From contig DQVU01000202.1 of NCBI GenBank assembly GCA_015661585.1, positions 1 to 5,176 on the forward strand: a stretch of 5,176 bases of DNA, given 5' to 3'. This DNA is from Methanothermococcus okinawensis (GTDB lineage: Archaea > AGJL01 > Methanococci > Methanococcales > Methanococcaceae). Position numbers and translations under genes: made by a program. Under the pieces are notes generated by a model. The model worked only from the letters and a program-made list of their open reading frames with translations, was not told where the DNA came from and did not search any database. Positions 1 through 3,804 of the stretch are shown one piece after another (the first letter of the stretch is position 1; each line of letters starts with the position of its first letter).

Positions 1-322
1 AACCCTTAGGTATCTGGGAGGAGATACCTGTAAGTATCCTCAAAGTTGTACCACTGTTTTTAACATCTATAACGTTATCAGGTGTCCTTGGACTGTTGTA
101 ATTCCCCTCCACAACCCATATATCATCCTCTATATCTATCTTGGCTCCTAATAGTACACAACCATTTACAGAGGATAGACAGTCTTCACTGTTGAGGGGA
201 TTTAAAATCTTAGATACGCCATCTCCTACGGATGCGCATATTACAGCCCTGTGAGTGTAGGACTTTGAAGGTGGTGCATTTACACTTCCTCTCAGTTCCT
301 CTGTTCTCTCCACTATGAGCAT
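1..322 (-). CDS. aroA: 3-phosphoshikimate 1-carboxyvinyltransferase (EPSP synthase), N-terminal part
   Basis: This enzyme transfers the enolpyruvyl group of phosphoenolpyruvate to shikimate-3-phosphate, the sixth step of the cytosolic shikimate pathway to aromatic amino acids. My translation of the minus strand gives 107 complete codons before the window edge cuts the gene, roughly the first quarter of a protein normally near 430 residues. Seen in the sequence: the APPSKSYTHRA motif at residues 16-26, whose K20, S21 and R25 correspond to the substrate-binding K22, S23 and R27 of E. coli AroA, and the NSGTTLR loop at 89-95, the archaeal form of the bacterial NAGTAMR phosphoenolpyruvate loop, with its Gly (G91) kept. 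The ATG at 322-320 is chosen because GGTGA (333-329) lies 6 nt upstream. The gene is divergent from the alkaline phosphatase gene and has no visible operon partner here. The assignment is secure; only the C-terminal part is unseen. Confidence 0.95.
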   Translation of the reverse strand, partial: MLIVERTEELRGSVNAPPSKSYTHRAVICASVGDGVSKILNPLNSEDCLSSVNGCVLLGAKIDIEDDIWVVEGNYNSPRTPDNVIDVKNSGTTLRILTGISSQIPKG

Positions 323-360
323 AATATCTCACCAGTAATTTTTAATAAAGAAATTTCAAG

Positions 361-373
361 GTGTTGAAAACAC
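361..373. repeat. Perfect inverted repeat at the predicted aroA transcription start
   Basis: GTGTT-GAA-AACAC is a perfect 5-bp inverted repeat around a 3-nt centre. It lies where aroA transcription should start, about 25 bp downstream of the candidate TATA box at 384-392, so it could be a repressor site or a small hairpin at the mRNA 5' end. A dyad this short can arise by chance in AT-rich DNA. Confidence 0.25.
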
Positions 374-383
374 TAAGAAAAGG

Positions 384-392
384 TAATATAAA
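384..392 (-). promoter_or_regulatory. Candidate TATA box for aroA
   Basis: Read on the minus strand this is TTTATATTA, preceded by ATAACT as a possible BRE. A start about 25 nt downstream would fall near 363 and give a leader of about 40 nt before the ATG at 322. An alternative is the self-complementary GTTATATAAC at 400-409, which would give a leader of about 55 nt and, being symmetric, could act in either direction. Confidence 0.4.
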
Positions 393-441
393 AGTTATAG
401 TTATATAACATTTTAAACTTATAGTCTAAAAAGTAGGATTT

Positions 442-523
442 AAAAAAGTAAAGATATAGAATTTTTACCTTTTCTCCGGTGCTTAGAAACATCCTGGCGG
501 GTGAATATAGACAGGATCTTTAC
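442..523 (-). ncRNA. Possible structured RNA around a GC-rich island (hypothetical)
   Basis: Positions 474-517 are 50% G+C (22 of 44 by count) in surroundings that are strongly AT-rich. In AT-rich hyperthermophiles such islands outside genes often mark structured RNAs. The segment is closed by GTAAAGAT (448-455 on the plus strand) and ATCTTTAC (516-523), an 8-bp stem. Inside it, ATCCTG (491-496) and CAGGAT (512-517) form a 6-bp hairpin with a 15-nt loop; the two helices compete for bases 516-517. On the minus strand the outer stem is followed directly by six U (447-442), which is why that strand is preferred, and TTAAATAC at about 548-556 could be its promoter. I do not recognise a known family: it lacks the fluoride riboswitch core and clear C/D boxes. 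Strand and ends are uncertain. Confidence 0.2.
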
Positions 524-585
524 CCTTTTATATGTTTTGCTCCTTTTAGGTATTTAACAATCTTTATTTTAGATTTTAATTAACT

Positions 586-593
586 TTTATATA
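586..593 (+). promoter_or_regulatory. Orphan TATA box with no gene behind it
   Basis: TTTATATA is an exact match to the classic methanococcal box A. A start about 25 nt on would be near 614, but no protein gene follows before the phosphatase gene, which has its own closer TATA box. It could drive a non-coding RNA or a long alternative leader for the phosphatase mRNA, or it may be a chance match in AT-rich DNA. Confidence 0.3.
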
Positions 594-597
594 GTTG

Positions 598-612
598 TTA
601 TACTTAGTATAA
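598..612. repeat. 15-bp palindrome just downstream of the orphan TATA box
   Basis: TTATACT-T-AGTATAA has perfect 7-bp arms around one base. It lies between the TATA box at 586-593 and the expected start near 614, a position where a bound dimeric regulator would block archaeal initiation. No regulator gene is present in the window to link it to. Confidence 0.35.
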
Positions 613-836
613 ATAGTTTTGTTTAGGGCAGAAACATTCAAAGTAAGTATGTAGCAAACAACATGATTAAAAGGATTAAGAATAAACTTATAATTAAAAT
701 ATAAAATAATAAAAAGAACAAGGGATAATAGAAATCCAACTCTACTTTCTTAATACTTAGGGTAAAACCAGGGAACAAGGACTAGATTTTACTTTATTTA
801 CCTCTATTTGATCTTTATTGGGTATTAGCAGTTTTT

Positions 837-881
837 AAGATTTTTATCTTTTGATTTTAATTATTTTTATTGTTATTTTTT
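837..881 (+). terminator. Weak hairpin and T-tracts, possible terminator
   Basis: AAGAT-TTTT-ATCTT (837-850) can form a 5-bp hairpin and is followed by T-rich sequence ending in six T (876-881). Archaeal termination depends mainly on T-tracts, so this could end a transcript from the orphan promoter near 586. The hairpin is weak and consists almost entirely of A-T pairs. Confidence 0.2.
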
Positions 882-940
882 AGAAGGGTTTAAATTTTCG
901 AGATGTTTCTATTATATCACAATTTATTGAAAAAGAGTGT

Positions 941-964
941 TCATATTATATGAATAATTATTCA
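941..964. promoter_or_regulatory. Two overlapping palindromes upstream of the alkaline phosphatase promoter
   Basis: TCATAT-T-ATATGA (941-953) and TGAATAATTATTCA (951-964) are both perfect dyads and share three bases. Their centres, 947 and 957.5, are 10.5 bp apart, about one helical turn, so two regulator dimers could bind the same face of the DNA. The pair ends 6 bp before the BRE-like GAAAAC of the phosphatase promoter, a usual place for an archaeal activator or a competing repressor. A phosphate response would be plausible given the gene, but nothing in the sequence proves it. Confidence 0.35.
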
Positions 965-970
965 AATATA

Positions 971-984
971 GAAAACTTTATATA
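971..984 (+). promoter_or_regulatory. BRE and TATA box of the alkaline phosphatase gene
   Basis: GAAAAC (971-976) followed by TTTATATA (977-984) is a textbook archaeal BRE/TATA pair. Transcription would start about 25 nt downstream, near 1005, and give a leader of about 25 nt that contains the GGTGA site. Confidence 0.6.
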
Positions 985-1021
985 GCAATTTGAGACACAA
1001 CAATTATACAATAAGTAATCA

Positions 1022-1026
1022 GGTGA
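1022..1026 (+). promoter_or_regulatory. Ribosome binding site that decides the GTG start
   Basis: GGTGA, complementary to the 3' end of archaeal 16S rRNA, sits 4 nt before the GTG at 1031, the same spacing as for the helicase gene. The first in-frame ATG downstream is codon 51, inside the active-site strand, so the GTG start is the only sensible one. Confidence 0.8.
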
Positions 1027-1030
1027 TAAA

Positions 1031-2548
1031 GTGAATAAGAAAATAGGAATAGTAAGTATCTTATTTGTCCTCTCTATCCTACTTGCCTTCCAAGTAAGTG
1101 TGGCGAAAAGTTATAATGTAGAGAATCTCTCTGTTAAATCCCAGGGGGTAAAAAATATTATCGTACTAATTGGAGATGGTATGGGTTTTAGTCAGGTAGA
1201 GATAACGAGACTATGTTATGGACATCTTAATATGGAAGATATGTCCTACTTAGGTTATGAACTTACAGATTCCTTAAGTGGTCCAGTTACAGATTCTGCA
1301 GCGGCAGGAACTGCCATAGCCACTGGATTCAAAACATACAATGGAATGATATCTACAATAAAGATCGGAGATAAGGTTGTAAATGTAACTACACTTTTAG
1401 AGTTAGCTAAGTATAGCGGTAAGGCCACTGGATTGGTAACTACTACCAGGATAACCCATGCCACCCCAGCGGTGTTTGCATCCCACGTAGAGGATAGGGA
1501 TATGGAAAAGGAGATAGCAAGACAACTGATAGAGAAGAGAGTTAACGTGTTATTTGGAGGAGGTAAGAGGGAATTTGACAATAACACCTTAAAGTTGGCA
1601 GAAGATATAGGATATAAAGTAATATATACTAAAGAGGAGTTAGAAGATATAGATGGAAAATATGTATTGGGGTTATTCTCCGACAGTCATATTCCTTATG
1701 TATTAGACAGGAACACAGATACTGTAGGATTACTGGATATGACAAAGAAGGCTATAGCATTGTTGGAGAAGGATCCAGATGGTTTCTTCCTGATGGTGGA
1801 AGGGGGAAGGATAGACCATGCATGCCATGCCAACGACATTGCATCTGTTGTGGCAGAGACTAAGGAATTTGACGACGTTGTAGGTTACTGTCTTGATTAC
1901 GCAAGGAAGAATAAAAATACCCTCGTAATAGTCCTTGCAGATCATGAAACTGGCGGTTTGGGAATTGGAATAGACTACGGGGATCCAATAGATGAAAAGG
2001 TAATACTTGATATCAAGGCATCCACTGGAAAAATGGCAAAGGAGATAAGAAAGGGAGAAGACCCACGGAAAGTTATTAAAAAATATACAGGGCTGGATTT
2101 AACAGATGAAGAGGTCGATAGAATCAAAGAGGCTATGAACTCTGGCAACAAGTATGCCCTTGGAAATGCTGTAGGGGAGATAATCAGTGAGAAGGTAGGA
2201 GTAAGATTTATATCCCATAAACATACAGGGACTCCAGTTCCTATCTTGGTATATGGCCCTGGAGAAGAATACTTCAGAGGATTTAGACACCATATAGATA
2301 CAAGTAAGGAAATTGCAGATATGATGTTATTTGGTGGAGAGAGAAAAGTAAGTATTAAAGGGATAGGAGTTATAAAGGGAGATGCCAATGGAGATTATAG
2401 AATAGACTTAGACGATGCATATATAACACTCAACTACTACGTAGGTAAGATAACACTGAATAGTGATGAGAAGAAACTGGACATGGATAACAATGGAGTG
2501 ATTGACTACAGAGATGTTGCTATAATAATGGAGATGGCAGAATCTTAA
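1031..2548 (+). CDS. Secreted alkaline phosphatase with C-terminal dockerin-like module
   Basis: This is a PhoA-family phosphomonoesterase that should release phosphate from organic esters outside the membrane. Residues 1-25 form a signal peptide (basic NKK, hydrophobic core 5-22, likely cleavage after VSVA). The catalytic domain spans about 40-435. By correspondence with E. coli PhoA, D49 (D51) and D88 are metal-site residues, S89 in TDSAA is the phosphorylated nucleophile (S102), R156 binds phosphate (R166), and E257, D262, H266, D304, H305 and H398 match E322, D327, H331, D369, H370 and H412. Positions 153 and 328 of E. coli are both His here (H143, H263). After a short linker, residues 450-500 carry two calcium-loop repeats, GDANGDYRIDLDD (450-462) and DMDNNGVIDYRD (484-495), with acidic or Asn residues at loop positions 1, 3, 5 and 12: a complete type I dockerin pattern. 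The gene starts with GTG, has its own promoter, and seems intact. The phosphatase call is firm; the dockerin's partner is unknown. Confidence 0.93.
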   Translation: MNKKIGIVSILFVLSILLAFQVSVAKSYNVENLSVKSQGVKNIIVLIGDGMGFSQVEITRLCYGHLNMEDMSYLGYELTDSLSGPVTDSAAAGTAIATGFKTYNGMISTIKIGDKVVNVTTLLELAKYSGKATGLVTTTRITHATPAVFASHVEDRDMEKEIARQLIEKRVNVLFGGGKREFDNNTLKLAEDIGYKVIYTKEELEDIDGKYVLGLFSDSHIPYVLDRNTDTVGLLDMTKKAIALLEKDPDGFFLMVEGGRIDHACHANDIASVVAETKEFDDVVGYCLDYARKNKNTLVIVLADHETGGLGIGIDYGDPIDEKVILDIKASTGKMAKEIRKGEDPRKVIKKYTGLDLTDEEVDRIKEAMNSGNKYALGNAVGEIISEKVGVRFISHKHTGTPVPILVYGPGEEYFRGFRHHIDTSKEIADMMLFGGERKVSIKGIGVIKGDANGDYRIDLDDAYITLNYYVGKITLNSDEKKLDMDNNGVIDYRDVAIIMEMAES

Positions 2549-2567
2549 TAAAAAATATTTCTTGTCA

Positions 2568-2590
2568 TTTTTCAATTCTATTTATTTTTT
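2568..2590 (+). terminator. T-tract terminator of the alkaline phosphatase gene
   Basis: Five T (2568-2572) and six T (2585-2590) follow the TAA stop within 45 nt. No strong hairpin is seen, which fits archaeal T-tract termination. Confidence 0.5.
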
Positions 2591-2757
2591 AGAGTTTATC
2601 AAAAATACTATTGTCTTATCTAATTTCGTCACATATTTAATAGATAAAAAATTAGCACATAATTTATTTTTAACTACTTTTTATATTATTATTATAATTA
2701 TCTTTATTATTTGTTTTTAGTTCTATTTTACCCTTAATTTTTATCTTTAAAATAGGT

Positions 2758-2763
2758 AAAAAA
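2758..2763 (-). terminator. T-tract terminator of the PP2C gene
   Basis: Six A on the plus strand read as six T on the minus strand, 14 nt after the PP2C stop codon, and more T-rich sequence follows. With the tracts at 2568-2590 it makes the spacer a convergent double terminator. The rest of 2549-2777 is featureless AT-rich DNA. Confidence 0.45.
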
Positions 2764-2777
2764 TATCTTTATATACT

Positions 2778-3539
2778 TTATATATTTTTATATACCACAA
2801 TACTTACATTATCCTCTGTTTTTTCTAATGCGACATCTAATAGTCTTTCAACAATCTCCTTTGGATCCTTATAACTACCTACAACCTTTAAAATATCTTC
2901 CTTTTCAACGTAGTCATGGAGTCCATCGGAACTTAGGAGAAGTATATCCCCTTCTTTTAGATCCCAGATATAATCGTCTATCTTAAGTTCATCCAACCCT
3001 AACGCCGAGGTGATGATATTCTTCATTGGGTGATACATAGCCTTTTCCTCTGAAATTTGGCCACTATCTACTAAGGCCTGGACAAGAGAGTGATCCTTAG
3101 TTCTATGGATTATATTTCCATCTCTGATTAAGTATCCTCTACTATCGCCACAGTTTACTACAACACACTTGTCTCCTTTTATTACTGCAGTTGTCAGTGT
3201 TGTTCCCATACCTTCCCTGTCTCCTATGGCATTTTCTCTTATCCTATCGTGGGCTAATTTGTAGGCCTCTTTTAACAGTTTTATAACCCCCTCTATAGGT
3301 AGATCTTCCCTGTATCTCTCTGTTATAAATTCCCCTAAGGTATCTACTGCCATCTTAGATGCAACTTCTCCTGCATTATGTCCTCCAATGCCATCTGCAA
3401 CTGCTAAGAGATAGATATCTTTAATCTTTTTAACTAATATGTAGTCCTCGTTGTGTGTTCTGTTGCCTTTATGGGATATACCGTAGGCCTTATCCTCCTC
3501 AAGGATGATGTAGTTGCGATTTGATATTTTAATATTCAT
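2778..3539 (-). CDS. PP2C-family (PPM) serine/threonine protein phosphatase
   Basis: This cytosolic metal-dependent phosphatase removes phosphate from Ser or Thr of proteins, like bacterial PrpC, Stp and PstP. It is 253 residues long, the catalytic domain alone, with no signal peptide, membrane segment or extra domain. Motifs in order: GNRTHNED (25-32) with phosphate-binding R27 and acidic E31/D32; VADGIGGHNAGEVAS (47-61) with metal ligand D49; GMGTTLT (110-116); NCGDSRGYLIRDG (129-141); TKDHSLVQALVDSGQ (147-161); LLLSSDGLHDYV (200-211) with metal ligand D205; and TEDNVSIVV (241-249) with metal ligand D243. All metal-binding positions are present, so it should be active. The ATG at 3539 is preceded by AGGAG (3550-3546), the other half of the Shine-Dalgarno consensus from the GGTGA used by its neighbours. 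No kinase or FHA gene lies beside it here, so its partner cannot be read from context. PP2C is common in bacteria and patchy in archaea, so past transfer is possible. Confidence 0.93.
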   Translation of the reverse strand: MNIKISNRNYIILEEDKAYGISHKGNRTHNEDYILVKKIKDIYLLAVADGIGGHNAGEVASKMAVDTLGEFITERYREDLPIEGVIKLLKEAYKLAHDRIRENAIGDREGMGTTLTTAVIKGDKCVVVNCGDSRGYLIRDGNIIHRTKDHSLVQALVDSGQISEEKAMYHPMKNIITSALGLDELKIDDYIWDLKEGDILLLSSDGLHDYVEKEDILKVVGSYKDPKEIVERLLDVALEKTEDNVSIVVYKNI

Positions 3540-3560
3540 AATTCTCTCCTTTTTACTTTT

Positions 3561-3611
3561 TTATTTATTGAAAAGAGGCAGTAGTAAAAATACAAGGATT
3601 GTTTTCTTCAT
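3561..3611 (-). CDS. Tiny hydrophobic ORF (16 aa) upstream of PP2C, uncertain
   Basis: The peptide is MKKTILVFLLLPLFNK: two lysines then a hydrophobic stretch, like a signal peptide or a very small membrane peptide, ending 21 nt before the PP2C start. Its start context, GTGA then four A then ATG, is nearly the same as that of the helicase gene, which is the main reason to list it. It could be a leader peptide in the PP2C mRNA, the stub of a lost secreted protein, or chance. I recognise no family. Confidence 0.25.
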   Translation of the reverse strand: MKKTILVFLLLPLFNK

Positions 3612-3620
3612 TTTTTCACT

Positions 3621-3686
3621 CTAATTATATTCTCTCTTAATTCTATTCAACAACACTTCAAGCCTCCCAACAGTATTCTTCTCCAT
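3621..3686 (-). CDS. Tiny charged ORF (21 aa) or gene remnant upstream of PP2C, uncertain
   Basis: The peptide begins MEKNTVGRLEVLL and ends in a basic helix (NRIKREYN). Its composition looks protein-like rather than like translated AT-rich spacer, and its stop lies 9 nt before the next tiny ORF. The start at 3686 has no ribosome binding site, and the frame upstream is low-complexity Asn/Lys back to a stop, so it may be the decayed C-terminus of a former gene. Homologues would be needed to decide. Confidence 0.2.
   Translation of the reverse strand: MEKNTVGRLEVLLNRIKREYN
3623..3631 (-). promoter_or_regulatory. Candidate TATA box for the PP2C gene
   Basis: AATATAATT on the minus strand would place the start near 3602 and give a leader of about 62 nt. 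That start lies inside the 16-codon ORF, so if this is the real promoter that ORF is not translated from its ATG. Other AT-rich matches lie further upstream; the choice is weak. Confidence 0.25.
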
Positions 3687-3757
3687 ATCATTTTTATTAT
3701 TATTTTAAATTAATAATTATTTATTTTTACTGGATTTCTCGATGGCTGTATTTTTAG

Positions 3758-3766
3758 TTATAAATA
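3758..3766 (+). promoter_or_regulatory. Candidate TATA box for the helicase gene
   Basis: TTATAAATA lies about 43 nt before the ATG. Initiation about 25 nt downstream, near 3787, would leave a short leader of about 18 nt that holds the GGTGA site at 3796-3800. The spacing suits archaeal promoters. Confidence 0.4.
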
Positions 3767-3804
3767 ATTTCAAGACTATGTTGTAATTATAAAATGGTGA
3801 AAAA

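Larger units (their letters stand above)
334..1020. other. Long AT-rich intergenic interval between divergent aroA and alkaline phosphatase genes
   Basis: No credible protein gene is seen here on either strand. The interval is longer than two simple archaeal promoters need. It holds the aroA promoter (384-392), a GC-rich island (474-517) inside a possible structured RNA (442-523), an orphan TATA box with a downstream palindrome (586-612), a weak hairpin with T-tracts (837-881), paired palindromes (941-964) and the phosphatase promoter (971-984). Around 615-830 I see only AT-rich sequence with an isolated ATG at 663 that opens 13 codons without a ribosome binding site. Confidence 0.7.

Noticed and set aside
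474..530. Known riboswitch, SECIS element, tRNA or C/D box RNA in the GC island
   Set aside because: I could not match the conserved core of the fluoride riboswitch, the archaeal SECIS, a tRNA T-arm or the C and D boxes, and no selenoprotein gene is adjacent. Only the generic structured-RNA idea is kept.
663..704. 13-codon plus-strand ORF in the long spacer
   Set aside because: It has no ribosome binding site, and its Lys/Ile-only composition is what random AT-rich DNA encodes.
334..1020. CRISPR array or transposon remnant in the long spacer
   Set aside because: No direct repeat of 20 bp or more at regular spacing, no terminal inverted repeats with target duplication, and no transposase fragment were seen.
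1255..2388. Several minus-strand open frames inside the alkaline phosphatase gene
   Set aside because: They are antisense shadows of a clear coding gene; their translations show no recognisable motif and they have no ribosome binding sites I could see.
3742..3786. 14-codon plus-strand ORF just before the helicase gene
   Set aside because: It has no ribosome binding site and overlaps the likely helicase promoter, so a translated gene there is unlikely.
1031..3804. A joint phosphate or phosphatase module made of alkaline phosphatase and PP2C
   Set aside because: The two genes are convergent with terminators between them, belong to unrelated enzyme families and act on different sides of the membrane, so adjacency alone does not support a shared system.
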